Shown one piece after another: positions 22,556 to 35,544 of a DNA stretch of 64,000 nt. The notes under the pieces were generated by a model. That model searched no databases. It saw only the letters and a program-made list of their open reading frames with translations, and had not been told where the DNA came from. The translations under genes and the position numbers were made by a program. The stretch's first letter is position 1. Each line of letters opens with the position of its first letter. Source of the stretch: Mya arenaria (Eukaryota; Mollusca; Bivalvia; Myida; Myidae); the NCBI RefSeq assembly GCF_026914265.1, contig NC_069136.1, forward strand, positions 54,030,658-54,094,657. Direction: 5' to 3'.

Positions 22556-25110
22556 TAGAGGCACACGGTAAGGGGCCAAAACGACACTGAACTAGAGACA
22601 CATCATGTTTAGAGCCACAAGGTAAGGACTCAAACGACACTGAACTAGAGACACATCTTGTTTAGAGGCACAAAGTAAGGACCCAAACGACACTGAACTA
22701 GAGACACATCCTGTTTAGAGGCACAAGGTAAGGACCCAAACGACACTGAACTAGAGACACATCCTGTTTAGAGGCACAAAGTAAGGACCCAAACGACACT
22801 GAACTAGAGACACATCCTGTTTAGAGGCACAAGGTAAGGACCCAAACGACACTGAACGAGAGACACATCCTGTTAAGAGGCACAAGGTAAGGACCCAAAC
22901 GACACTAAACGAGAGACACATCATGTTTAGAGGCACAAGGTAAGGACCCAAACGACACTGAACTAGAGACACATCCTGTTTAGAGGCACAAGGTAAGGAC
23001 CCAAACGACACTAAACGAAAGACACATCCTGTTTAGAGGCACAAGGTAAGGACCCAAACGACACTGAACTAGAGACACATCCTGTTTAGAGGCACAAGGT
23101 AAGGACCCAAACGACACTGAACTAGAGACACATCCTGTTTAGAGGCACAAGGTAAGGACCCAAACGACACTGAACTAGAGACACATCCTGTTTAGAGGCA
23201 CAAGGTAAGGACCCAAACGACACTGAACGAAAGACACATCATGTTTAGAGGCACAAGGTAAGGACCCAAACGACACTGAACTAGAGACACATTCTGTTGA
23301 GAGGCACAATGTAAGGACCCAAACGACACTGAACTAGAGACACATCCTGTTTAGAGGCACAACGTAAGGACCCAAACGACACTGAACTAGAGACACATCC
23401 TGTTTAGAGGCACAAGGTAAGGACCCAAACGACACTGAACTAGAGACACATCCTGTTTAGAGGCACAAGGTAAGGACCCAAACGACACTGAACGAGAGAC
23501 ACATCCTGTTTAGAGGCACAAGGTAAGGACCCAAACGACACTGAACGAGAGACACATCCTGTTTAGAGGCACAAGGTAAGGACCCAAACGACAATGAACG
23601 AGAGACACATCCTGTTTAGAGGCACAAGGTAAAGACCCAAACGACACTGAACTAGAGACACATCCTGTTTAGAGGCACAAGGTAAGAGAACTAGAGACAC
23701 ATCCTGTTTAGAGGCACAAGGTAAGGACCCAAACGACACTGAACTAGAGACACATCCTGTTTAGAGGCACAAGGTAAGAGAACTAGAGACACATCCTGTT
23801 TAGAGGCACAAGGTAAGGACCCAAACGACACTGAACTAGAGACACATCCTGTTTAGAGGCACAAGGTAAGGACACAAACGACACTGAACGAAAGGCACAT
23901 CCTGTTTAGAGGCACAAGGTAAGGACACAAACGACACTAAACTAGAGACACATCCTGTTTAGAGACACAAGGTAAGGACCCAAACGACACTGAACTAAAG
24001 ACACATCCTGTTTAGAGGCATAAGGTAAGGACCCAAACGACACTGAACGAGAGACACATCCTGTTTAGAGGCACAAGGTAAAGACCCAAACGACAGTGAA
24101 CTAGAGACAACGCCTGTTAAGAGGCACAATGTATGGATCCAAACGACACTGAACTAGAGACACATCATGTTTAGAGGCACAAGGTAAGGAGCCAAACGAC
24201 ACTGAACTAGAGACACATCCTGTTTAGAGGCACAAAGTAAGGGGCCAAACGACACTGAACGAGAGACACATACTGTTTAGAGGCACAAGGTAAGGACCCA
24301 AACGACACTGAACGAGAGACACATCCTGTTTAGAGGCACAATGTAAGGACCTAAACGACACTGAACGAGAGACACATCTTGTTTAGAGGCACAAGGTAAG
24401 GGGCCAAACGACACTGAACTAGAGACACATCCTGTTTAGAGACACAAGGTAAGGACCCAAACGACACTGAACTAGAGACACATCCTGTTTAGAGGCACAA
24501 GGTAAAGACCCAAACGACACTGAACTAGAGACACATCCTGTTTAGAGGCATAAGGTAAAGACCCAAACGACACTGAACTAGAGACACATCCTGTTTAGAG
24601 GCACAAGGTAAGGACCCAAACGACACTGAACTAGAGACACATCCTGTTTAGAGGCACAAGGTAAGGACCCAAACGACACTGAACGAGAGACACATCCTGT
24701 TTAGAGGCACAAGGTAAAGACCCAAACGACACTGAACTAGAGACACATCCTGTTTAGAGGCACAAGGTAAGGACCCAAACGACACTGAACTAGAGACACA
24801 TCCTGTTTAGAGACACAAGGTAAGGACCTAAACGACACTGAACTAGAGACACATCCTGTTTAGAGGCACAAGGTAAGGACCCAAACGACACTGAACTAGA
24901 GACACATCTTGTTTAGAGGCACAAGGTAAGGACCCAAACGACACTGAACTAGAGACACATCTTGTTTAGAGGCACAAGGTAAGGGGCCAAACGACACTGA
25001 ACGAGAGACACATCCTGTTTAGAGGCACAATGTAAGGTGCCAAACGACACTGAACGAGAGACACATCCTGTTTAGAGGCACAATGTAAGGTGCCAAACGA
25101 CACTGAACTA
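22556..25110. repeat. 53-bp satellite-like array, about 48 copies
   Basis: Unit: aggcacaaggtaaggaccca, aacgacactgaactagagac, acatcctgtttag. Copies are mostly nearly identical, with drifted units at both edges (for example tgtaaggtgcc near 25030-25100). Two 39-bp units carry the same 14-bp deletion (around 23680 and 23766), separated by full units. It is the largest array in the window, with no coding potential beyond short chance frames. Confidence 0.97.
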
Positions 25111-25129
25111 GTGACACATATGTTCAATT

Positions 25130-26275
25130 AATACTTACATATGCAAGGACACCACAAACAGACAACACACGCATCAATAAAAGCATTACCAATTAATGAT
25201 GGGTTTAAAAATGCGAGGGCTCTTTTTAAAGTTTGTGGGCATAAGCAAATGCATTTCAGCAATTTTTAATGTAAAAGAAATATACAACATGCAATTCCAT
25301 ATGATATATTGTTTAGAAATATTGACAAATCAAATCAGAAATATTGATTGTAAGACTCTCTATATGTGCATATTTTAAATACCACCCCTTTCAACAGGCA
25401 TCCCTTTTTGAAGTTGTGAAGTAAAGAAATGCAATTTATTTATTTAAGACTTAAATTGCAGAATATTGACTTTGCCTTATCATAGTGTGTATTTTCTTCT
25501 TCATGTTATATTATGGAACTACCAAGATCAGTTAGTTTTAATTTAGACATCCTTTTCGGATTTGTTTCCTCTTATATCTTTATCTCTTGTCTTATTATGT
25601 TAGTTTAATATGTGTTATGCAATGCTCATGAAACCCCTCAATGACGCATTTAAAATCAGAAACCTTACAATTTAAGTCAATTTTTTATAGTTTTTGGGGA
25701 AAACATGTGTACTTTACAATCAAATGTAAATATGATCAAATATAAGGGTTGAATGATAAGGAGAAACCACTCAACTTTTATGACATTAATTATTGCTCCG
25801 TTTTTAACGTCCCTTTCAAGGTTTTTAACGCGTTACTATGTTCGTATTGTTAGAAGGGTATCTTAATCACGTGATATTTCTATAACGTTTACCATCACAT
25901 CCAAGTTTTGCACTATATTTAATGAGATATTCGAGTTAATAAAATACCATTTTTAAGTTATCTTTCATAGGAATTTTGCATCGTGATATTTTATTCAAAA
26001 TGCCCCGTGTTCCATGCCTTTAGTTTCCTTACTAGAATACAATATGGTCACATCTACAAACCTATGTATCTTGATAATCCGAAATAGGTTGCTCTTTAAA
26101 AAGTATATCAACATTTCATAACTTAATGCATATTGATATCTAAACATACAAAGCCTGTCCAAAGACTTTAAGAACATCCCTCGTAAAAGCCTCATGAGAC
26201 CTATCTCTACTTGTCGCGGCTCAAATATTGCTGTACTTGTATATAATTAAACGCTTTGAATATCAGTATGCCTAG
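25130..26275. other. Intergenic DNA, nothing supported
   Basis: AT-rich; no gene or repeat recognised. Confidence 0.4.
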
Positions 26276-26281
26276 TATATC

Positions 26282-26672
26282 GCCTTGCTTGTTCTTCTTG
26301 CATCATCTGCGGGGATCGCCTTGCTTGTTCTTCTTGGATCATCTGCGGGGATCGCCTTGCTTGTTCTTCTTGGATCATCTGCGGGGATCGCCTTGCTTGT
26401 TCTTCTTGGATCATCTGCGGGGATCGCCTTGCTTGTTCTTCTTGCATCATCTTCGGGGATCGCCTTGCTTGTTCTTCTTGCATCATCTGCGGGGATCGCC
26501 TTGCTTGTTCTTCTTGCATCATCTGCGGGGATCGCCTTGCATGTTCTTCTTGCATCATCTGCGGGGATCGCCTTGCTTGTTCTTCTTGCATCATCTGCGG
26601 GGATCGCCTTGCTTGTTCTTCTTGCATCATCTGCGGGGATCGCCTTTCATGTTCTTCTTGCATCATCTGAGG
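26282..26672. repeat. 36-bp minisatellite, about 11 copies
   Basis: Unit cgccttgcttgttcttcttg plus catcatctgcggggat. Period 36 keeps several frames open. The minus strand reads a 12-residue charged repeat (QARRSPQMMQEE), the plus strand hydrophobic repeats. Unit differences are mostly single bases (ggatca for gcatca, cttcgg for ctgcgg). An in-frame stop lies just before the minus-strand repeat and no adjoining exon-like sequence was found, so I treat it as a minisatellite rather than a gene. Confidence 0.9.
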
Positions 26673-26679
26673 GGCACCG

Positions 26680-28090
26680 TCTCACTAATGATCGTTAGGC
26701 GTAATATCGTACATTTCCAGGCGTAACTTCGTCTTTGGCGCATTTACTGTTTTTATAAACAACCAAAAGTGAGATAAATGCAAATGTAATGGTAAATGTG
26801 GACACAAGTGACTACTACAGTTGTGGCTTGCTACTGTTGGGCATTACAAGGTAACATTGTTCATGAATTCACTTACACTGAGAAGAAAAAAACAACGAGT
26901 TCATGGTCACGCTTCATCAATTTCGCAAACCGTATATTGATGTATAGTCACGCTTCATCGATTTCTAAAAACCATTATTGATATATAGTTTATTATAATA
27001 TACTGATATATGATCTATAACAGTCTATAATTCAAAACTGCCTTGCACGACAACCAAAGAATTAATGAAATATTCTCGCGTACAAAATGTCCTGTAGCGA
27101 CACAAGAAAGAACAGCTAATCAAATTACAGAAAAATAATAATCTAAACCGGAACTTAGCTCAGAAAATAAACACGAAAAGCTAAAGGGAATTAGAAATAA
27201 CTTGAAACAAATGATAAGCATTTAGTTTTGTTAAACTGTCGTGCCTTGAAATAAAATCCTTTAAGGCAAATGATCCGAATTACTTCAAAATGTTTTACCA
27301 AAATGTATAAATCCGCCAATCCAAAAGCTCCAAAAATGCAAAACTGAGCACACTCACTCACAAATACAAATGCACAAGGACACACTTGCACATAAGCCAC
27401 ATGTAAATGCACGTGAACCACAGACACAAAATAACCTCTGATCTTGAACAATGTTATCCTGCTTGGTAACGAAATAATACAACGATAATAATAGCTATTA
27501 GTGTTGTAATAAATTGTGAATCAACTAAAAATACACAATCTATAATTCTAAAACCTTAAACTGAAAATTATCCAACCAGCATTAATTTTAACACATTATA
27601 GATGGGAAAGACACCCTAGATAAACTATTTGAGAAAGAACCACGACTCGTCTCCCCTTAAATATGTGAGAACTGTATGTTTTCACAGATTTGAAATAACC
27701 CTGAGTGAAACGACTGTCAACCGATTAGTTCCCTCCGAATTTAAATGCAGCCCTTCATACAAACGAGCAAACACATACTTCTTAATGTTTCCTTTGAAAC
27801 GAAATGGCATATACGACATAATAAATAAAAACTTCAAATGTTTCGCCATTATTTTTTCCAAAAACGAACTTCATTCACATATAACTGCATTAGAAACCAC
27901 ACCATCCACCGGTCGAGGGAGTACTGACGAAATAATTATTTGAATGTTGAAATAGCAAAATCGAATCTCCGCTCAAAGCAACTGCACTACACATGCATTC
28001 TGGCAGCACTATATGTATACACATGAATTAGAAAGATGCGTTTTCACAATGCACTTCCATTTTTTTATTTTATACGATAAAAATATGTTA
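26680..28090. other. Intergenic DNA upstream of the reverse transcriptase remnant
   Basis: May include the decayed 5' part (endonuclease) of the following retroelement, but no motif was recognisable. Confidence 0.35.
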
Positions 28091-28094
28091 AATA

Positions 28095-29157
28095 AAATGG
28101 GTATTTATAACAAAGTTAATGTACGCGGATCACAAGGCGGGTTTCAAAAAGGACTGAGCTGCATGTCTACTGCGTTCATGGCGAAGGAATGTATACATTT
28201 TGCACTTGAACATTGATCCATATTATACTCTTTTTATTTCGATAATAAAAGCATTTGACAATTTGAATTTTGGAATTCTTACTTTTAAACATAATTACAC
28301 AGGGATTCAACTTAATTTTATCTTCGCCCGTGGGCAAGATAAGAATTTCTAGCACGGTTACATTATTGGATCTACTTATCTGAGGTGGGATAAATATATA
28401 GCTGTGTTCGGACAAACAATTTAATGTCTGAGTGGTTTCCCACACGTAAAGGAACTAGACAAGGACAGTGCTTCAGCTTATTGAGAAGCTGGATCGAAAT
28501 GCACAACATCTGAAAATAAACAGTTTAAGTTTGTCTTGCCCTACTTTAGCAGACGTTATGATGTTGTTTTCTGTTACACCAAATGGCCTTCACTCTATAA
28601 TGGACATTTGCCAAAATACAAACATTGGTCGATAGGAGAACAGCCAAAACAAATGTACCGTTATCGTGTTTAATGAAAAAAGAAAGTGAATTTACAAGGT
28701 CACAAAAGAAAAAGAAGTTGTTCAGAAATAATGCAGTTATAAGGGAATCCATCAATTATACGCCTCTTGGAGTACTGTGCAATGAACATAAATGTCTGAA
28801 CAGTTGTATTGAAATGTGCTGTACAGAATTACGTTTTTCAGTTAAATGATTGCATACTATACAATACAGTGATTCACCCACTTGCCATTAAAAGGCTGTA
28901 GGCAGTGTGCTCCAAAAGGCACTTTACGATAGTGAGTTATGGGGCGACCTACAGGACCATCATAATTGTCATGATATTGGAACGAGCCCACAGTGTGTTA
29001 AACATATGCAAAATATGCCAGTTTTCACTCGAACTGTTCTTGCTTTAAGCTGCATATTCTATCGAAACATTTATAGACAAACGTTTTAAAACCTTATTTT
29101 TACAAAGCCTATAACAGTTTCACCACCAAACCAAGTGAACCGTTAGGTTTTTATCCC

Positions 29158-29194
<37 letters not shown>

Positions 29195-29340
29195 ATTCTG
29201 GGAAATTACCAACCTATAAATGTGCTACGAAGCTTCCGGTGCTCGCAGAATTCCGTAGTCAATACTCCCTATGGTCACTTGTGAATAAATCAATTCATAT
29301 TCACGTTGTCAGTAAATACAAAGACACGAACCACAATGAG
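28095..29340 (+). pseudogene. Decayed non-LTR retrotransposon reverse transcriptase
   Basis: Pieces in collinear order across frameshifts and stops: RGSQGGFQKGLSCMSTAF (28110-28170); the motif A region, with FYFDN then KAFDNLNFGIL in the next frame (~28235-28280); GTRQGQCFS, resembling motif B (28448-28476); CPTLADVMMLFSVTPNGLHS (~28535-28600), where the usual ADD catalytic motif reads ADV; CTVIVFNEKR (~28645); YTPLGV (~28758); and VLQKALYDSELW then PVFTRTVLALS (28905-29050) of the C-terminal region. This order is that of LINE-type reverse transcriptases common in molluscs. A (TA)n tract interrupts its end. It cannot be functional. The 5' half and a poly(A) or 3' repeat were not found. Confidence 0.8.
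29161..29192. repeat. (TA)n microsatellite
   Basis: About 15 TA units inside the 3' portion of the retrotransposon remnant. Confidence 0.95.
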
Positions 29341-29349
29341 GTTATTTAA

Positions 29350-29998
29350 GGTTATTTAAAATTGCGAATATGAACCTTCTACTCTATGACATTTTAGTTA
29401 TCTTATAGAGATCAGTTGAACAGTTGCTGAGTGGCTATACACGTTGTAAGCAGATTTTTCTCACGGAAATTTTAAGACCACTAGCACAAAATGTGAATCT
29501 GTATCTGATCAAATCACATACAGGATAATGTTCTGTGGACTTTACTAATCATTATGATATCTCCTGAGTGCCAAGATGTCCCTTATATTTATTCAATTAA
29601 AGCCCGAATAATTGTTAGAACTTCTGACGGAACTCACTGCGTTATCCCTGGAGGACACCGTTATGGTTAAGGGCTTTTAAGTGGCACTTAAATGCATACA
29701 ACTCTGATTTGATTAAGCTTAAATCAATGATAAAAATAACCATACCATGTCATTTTCCTAATCTTTCGCTTTCATGTTTAGGGTTAAGAAAGTATGGTTG
29801 AAAATACTCAATCTAAGACAACAAAAAATAAAATAAAACTACAATATGTATTGATTTATTCATGTAGGTCATTAATTTTGTTTTTCTAAAGACATTCATA
29901 TGATATGAATGTGCTTTTATATTTTTATATATCATTACTTCATGTGAGTTGTGGTTTATTTGAAGTTAATTGGAATTATTTGTATTATATATATTAGA
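29350..29998. other. Intergenic DNA, nothing supported
   Basis: A tttttaagtggcactta segment at about 29680 resembles a family B MITE end, but no second end was found. Confidence 0.35.
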
Positions 29999-30000
29999 TA

Positions 30001-30175
30001 CAGTCGAAACCCGTTGGCTCGATATCGCTTGGTTCGATTTCCTCATTGGCTCGAACTGGATGCCAAGGACCGATGTTCTTGTACATTTTATAGCTATTCC
30101 AGCTTGGCTCGATATTCGCAAGGCTCGAAGTAATATGGCCGGTCCCTGAGATATCGAGCCAACGGATTTCGACTG
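30001..30175. mobile_element. 175-bp MITE (family D) with TA target duplication
   Basis: Starts cagtcgaaacccgttggctc and ends in the complement of cagtcgaaatccgttggctc, flanked by TA on each side (29999-30000 and 30176-30177). Terminal CAGTCGAAA plus TA duplication is typical of short derivatives of Tc1/mariner/pogo transposons. The related terminus cagtcgaaactcgt occurs at 48373. Confidence 0.88.
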
Positions 30176-30179
30176 TATC

Positions 30180-31710
30180 TTTTTTTATTCTTCCCTATGA
30201 CCTTTTATAGTTGTCTAACATGAATGTTTGTCTCAATTTTACTATTTATCTGTCTCTTCAGAATGGAGGAAATAAAGAATTCTCCAGCGTAGAGATGTTC
30301 GTCCCTGGGAGTTAACATAGACTGCCCCTCTCGAACGAAGAAATGTGTTTGGTGATTGTCCAAAATGAGACCCTTTCGAACTTTTGAATTGCAGATACAC
30401 AATATTCTAATGGATTTACACCAAAAGTAATAACATAGAAAATAAACATAGAAACACCGAACGAATTCCCTAACAATTCATAATCAGTAATGTATACCCA
30501 TATTTTTTATATTAATTACCACTGATGTTACTACCCTAATGCTAAAACCCTTGATAAACTCCCCAGGCAAACAAAATATTTTTTACTTAAATTATTACTT
30601 CAATTAATTGATAAAAAACAAAATATAAGAAAGTCAACTGAAATCTTTACTGGTTAACAAATACCATATCTTGTCCAGTTGGTGTAACCATCCCACTGAA
30701 AACAAATCACCTTTTCTGTGGAGAGAAACGCTAAAAGAAAATCGGTGACACCCTTTATAGTCTCAACTTCTCAGGACAACGTAACGTTTTAGCAATAATT
30801 ATCCTAGTTCAAATTCTATCATCGGTTGAGAATTGAAGGAACGATTTGAATGCATCAGAGCACAATCATCCATGAGCAAAAGGCATGTGTAGCCATGCTT
30901 CGTCAAAAATAATGAGTCAATTTAAAAAAACAACAACAGCAAAAAACTGTCTATAATATGTAGGCTTCCTAGATGAAAACAAAAACAAGGGATTCATTTG
31001 AAACTCTTTTATTTTTTAAATCCATTTTAAAAGGCCTATACTGGCTATGCACAGGAATCTGGTTTAGAAATTGAAGTAACTGCCAACACCCTTACATCAT
31101 TAAACTCTTGTTTATTAAAGATGCCTTGTATTTTCACGAGAATTACTTGTCTGCTTTTAAATTAAATACGCATTGTTTTCTAGACAATACATTTGTGACA
31201 AGCCTTTCAAAGATAATAAATAATCACTGATATGATCAACACACTGACCCTACAAATGGTACATAGACTTGACCCAACTTATATATTCTTTAATTAAAAG
31301 AACTCCATTTGAATCCTTAATTCTATTCTGGAGCTCTCTGCATACGCCTTCTTATTTTCTTTTTAAAATCTGTTCTAAACAGCTTCAACTCTCCGCCTGT
31401 AAAACTAAATGATATAAAATATATAATTTATATTGTAATCATCAGTCTACCAATTCAACTTTATTAATTAAACGAACTATTACAAATCGTTGAGAATTTT
31501 AAAATCCCTATCACCTACAACACACTCTACCAAATCAAATCCCTTCGTCAATTCGGAAGGTTGATAACAATTGCCTCCTGTACCTCCTGAACCCCACCTA
31601 GACACATTGTGAACTATCCTATTTCAACGGAATATAAGAGGTCTGCTATGTCTCAAACTCATGAACCGAAGCAATGAAACACAACTGTAAATATACAACT
31701 AATGTAAGCA
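30180..31710. other. Intergenic DNA; may hold unrecognised parts of the DIRS-like element
   Basis: AT-rich sequence downstream, on the minus strand, of the reverse transcriptase fragment. No recombinase motif or long frame was recognised. Confidence 0.35.
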
Positions 31711-31714
31711 TTTT

Positions 31715-32170
31715 CAATGCCCCAATATGTAAATTCTCCTCACGAACGAAAGAAGGTAAGGCCAAATGAAAATATTTACCATTCCAAAAACCATTGCTGC
31801 CCTAACATCATCATCATAAAAGCTATTGCAAATGTTGTGCACGCGTTACTCTCTGACAAATTTCGTCTGATGACCTACAACCCATCGTTATGTGACGGTG
31901 TCACAGAAAATGTGCTTTTGCCATACATATCCAAATAAACTATTATTAGAAGGACAAATTCGAATTTGTCTGTAAGCTCGAGACATGTCATTCTTGTACA
32001 TAAGTGAACAATCCCTTTTAGTCTCAACCAACTTAACGAAATCATCAATTTTGTGGAAAACTGAAGTAACTGGAACACTCAAATACAAATATTTGGGAAC
32101 AAATTCATTAATTGCACATCCAGTTGCGCTGTTAAGAACTAAAATAACCCTCCTATCCTAAATGGTTAGT
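31715..32170 (-). pseudogene. DIRS-type retroelement reverse transcriptase fragment
   Basis: Minus-strand translation in several frames gives RRVILVLNSATGCAINEFVP (~32110-32170), KIDDFVKLVETKRDCSLMYK with NDMSRAYRQIRICPS (31940-32060), FGYVWQKHIFCDT (~31895-31935) and, after a shift, EICQRVTRAQ with AIAFM (~31810-31870). The order matches the start of the DIRS/Ngaro-like reverse transcriptase, where the usual motif is KxDLSRAYRQI. Stops and frameshifts show decay. Neither the tyrosine recombinase nor the split repeats were found. Confidence 0.72.
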
Positions 32171-32174
32171 GTGG

Positions 32175-35100
32175 GCACCGAATTTATTGGTGAAAATAAT
32201 AAATTTGAACGGAAAGGATCGTCTTAAAAATGACCAATAATGGCTTTGCACTTTAATTCGTTGTGTAATTGATCATCAACATGTTGCATTTCTTATGCAC
32301 ACTTGTAATAGTGATATTTCCAAATGTCTTTAATGCGTGGAAACAAATTATCATTACCAATGAAACCAATAGGAAAAAAAATCAAACAAATTTGACACTA
32401 CCAAATGCTTATACTCAAAATTGGATAATAACACCATCATATAATCTGTATTTAATATATTTTAATTCGAGTACGACAACCCTCAAATTTAAAATTTCCA
32501 GACCGTTAAACCAATTCATGAATTCTTACTAAATCTGAAAATTCCCTTGCAAACTCTAAAGGTATATTTATTCTCCACTTTTACAAGAATTTGAATGACT
32601 ACACACTACCAAAAATGCATCCCTATTAAAATATTGTTTCACTCAAGAATCACAAATGTTCTCATTTAACACCTCTTTATATGTACCATTTAACGCACTT
32701 ACACACAACTTGGGCAAAAAGACATCCATCAAACTACCATAGCATTGATATTTAGGAAGCTGACTTCATCGTCACGCTGTCCAAGAATGCAGGTAGCCTT
32801 TAAAACATTCTTGATGTTCTATTTTTTATTCTTAGAAACAATCTGCAAAACTAGACAAACTTATCATCATCAGAACTTGCATAATTGAAAACTCGGACGT
32901 AAATTCGATAATCAGTCGAACTGAACTCCTGAGGGACCAGGCTTGTGTAAAACAAATGCCCCTAAGTAATGCAAGTGATCCTCCCATTTTTTCTCACCTT
33001 ATTCTATTTCTTTCAACACCACAGCAAGAAAAAGGCTTCAAATTCTGATCCGAACGATATGAGTATAAACACATTATTTTTTTTAACAAATTTGATTAAT
33101 TCTTCTACGAAAGGAGTTGGTGTGTCTGAGAAGATTTTCAGTTCGCCTACCACAGATAATCAGAAAGGTTAGTCTTCAAAACCAATGTTTTATGTCACAA
33201 ATTCATATCTGAGCTGTGACTGAGAGTACTTCTGTGTAAATTTAACTTTATTGGCCGACTATGCTTTTATTCCAGAGTTTTAAAAACGCGTATATTTCTT
33301 ATATAATTTACCTCAGTTAGTCGTGCGAAAGTCGTGGGACATCGAGAGTTGTCTTGCATTGACTTGGGGGGCTGTTTTTCAAGTAATCATGTCGTGAAAC
33401 TTTTGCACAAAGGTCATAAGTAACTCTTGTGACGCTCGGGTGTCCGTCTCCCGGCTATCTAACGTGGCCCGGTCTTTTGCTGCCCATTTGTTCTCGATTT
33501 TTTTTTTCAGAAGGAACATCGAAGTTCTATCCTACTGTTTTAGATTGTTCATTCTATATGATTTAACGCGCTGTATCCATGAAGCCGACCAAAATAAACA
33601 ATAAGAATAAGGTAGAAGCAACAGTGGCTGATGTGCTCATGTAGAATAAGCATCCTCCTTCAACGCTGACAGATAATGTTTATTTCGCCGGGGCTAAAAC
33701 CCTTCAAGATAAACATCTATATTGCAAGACTAACGCTAGACTAACGCAAGGCAAACTAGCAATGTTGTGCGAGCCTCTTACGAAATTTAATATACGTGAG
33801 ACAATCCTGAAACTGTCATACGACTGTCCTACGATATTAGTGCGACAGTTGTAAGATTGTTTGGCAACAGAATATTCTTCTGGTATCCACGACAATATAT
33901 TTATTGCACGTTAGTCGCAATGTTGTCGCAGTACAGACTCAAGACAGCCACATTACATAGAAACGACAAAAATCGTATAACATGTACAGTTTTGTCTAAC
34001 GACGGCAAGTCGATAAAAATATGATCCAAATTTGTAGGACTTTATTGACCAACAAAAAACCCAAATTTTCAGTCGTGTCGTGTCTAGGCTTTTATAGTGT
34101 ACAAAGACTTATCGTTCACATACAAATATTGGCTTGTGACGAAAAGAACAACTACAAATGTAAACATGTTGTTTAGGAGCAATGTTCATACTCATGATGG
34201 TTAAAGGTAGAACGTATAAGTTATATTCAGATTTGATTGTGTACTTCGTTTAAGCATGATTGCGCGGGCGCATCGGCGCCCGGCGCATATATTGTTTTAG
34301 AAGTGTCCCTGGTGCAATGGGCTTGCGCATGCGGCGTTTTCATTGTTTTGATCGCGCATGCGCCGTTTCTTACCGTCCGCTCTCGGATAATTCCGAAGCA
34401 GTTTGCCATTAGACTGGTTCCTGTTCTATTTTTGCAATAGAAGATTGGTAATCTTCTAATATGTGAAGCTTTGAAAATTTAAGGCAAATTAAAACCAGAG
34501 ATTTTTTTAAATAACTCTTTTAGAGAAAAAATATCATAAATGCACAGTTGTTGAGAAAACTTCTCTTTTTTATTTAAATATTTTTACATAAAAGAATAAA
34601 CCACGAATGCGCAGAATGTATCTTACAATAATCTTAGAAAATCGGTGAACCAGTCTATTATCTGATGACCCGGTTATGACACGTACGGCTCAGATGCAAG
34701 CGTCCAGTACACTTGGGATATCGAGGTCAACACGCTGGCGGTTGGGGAAAGGTATTTTCATTTTCTTTTTACGTAGTGAACTGAAAAACTATTGTTATTT
34801 TATATTTATCATTTTAAAAGCAGGTTTCGTGTCTTTCGATTTAAACAGTTGCACGTTTTTTTGCGGTATTCCTACTTTCATTTTGGACAACATTTGAAGG
34901 CTTTTCCAAATTGCGTCATTAAAACCAGGAATGATAGCCGTCCAATGAAAACGCATCTTGCATTTCAGATATAGGCGAGTGTGCGGTCAAGGTCAAAATT
35001 GCGAGAGGGTGATTCGAAGTGAAATACCGCAAAAAAAACGTTCGATTTGGACATTAACGCGTCTAACTGAATGAGTCACAATGGTAGGGATGATATTTCA

Positions 35101-35225
35101 AGCCCTTCTTCGTAATGCATGCGCAAAGTTTGCATGTCAGTCTGTATGTAACGAGTTTAAGATGATTTGTTCGTAGTCATTAAATTTTTGCATCGTTTTC
35201 ATTATGCACCAGTTATTATTTTAGA
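32175..35225. other. Intergenic DNA, nothing firmly supported
   Basis: Includes a GC-richer patch near 34250-34400 with GCGCATGCGCC-type sequence and several short ORFs without family features. Confidence 0.4.
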
Positions 35226-35227
35226 CT

Positions 35228-35543
35228 AATGCATCAGTCAATTGAAACCACGCCCCCCCCCCCGGTCAGGGGAAAAGCGAGGACTCTGACCATAGGTTTA
35301 GCCAATCTTGGCTAAAATCACGTCCTGCGGGGATGAACAGATGGTTTAATCTCGCCAAATGCCCCCGCACCCCAGGGGCCCTAGGTAAGGCCCATTCCTT
35401 GCTATATTTAAAGCGAGACATAACCATTCCATTCACCCAGCAATGCAGGGCCACCTGAAAGTTAAAAACATGGTCCATTTCCCCGGCTATCCCTGGTATA
35501 CCCCGGACCTTGGGGGTCGTGGTTACAATTGACTGGTGCATTA
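35228..35543. mobile_element. GC-rich MITE family C copy
   Basis: Bounded by aatgcatcagtcaattgaaa and the complement of aatgcaccagtcaattgtaa, flanked by TA, with a GC-rich interior containing C10. Ends match 2394-2712. Confidence 0.78.
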
Positions 35544-35544
35544 G

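Noticed and set aside
20265-25110. CRISPR array
   Set aside because: Units are head-to-tail without unique spacers, and the sequence is eukaryotic.
26247-26726. QARRSPQMMQEE repeat protein and its plus-strand shadows
   Set aside because: A 36-bp minisatellite keeps many frames open; a stop precedes the minus-strand repeat and no adjoining exon was found. A coding role is not excluded but unsupported.
33000-33170. Minus-strand stretch reading PTPFVEELIKFVKKNNVF then ILISFGSEF, reminiscent of a glucosyltransferase exon
   Set aside because: Short, no second motif, no splice context; resemblance is impressionistic.
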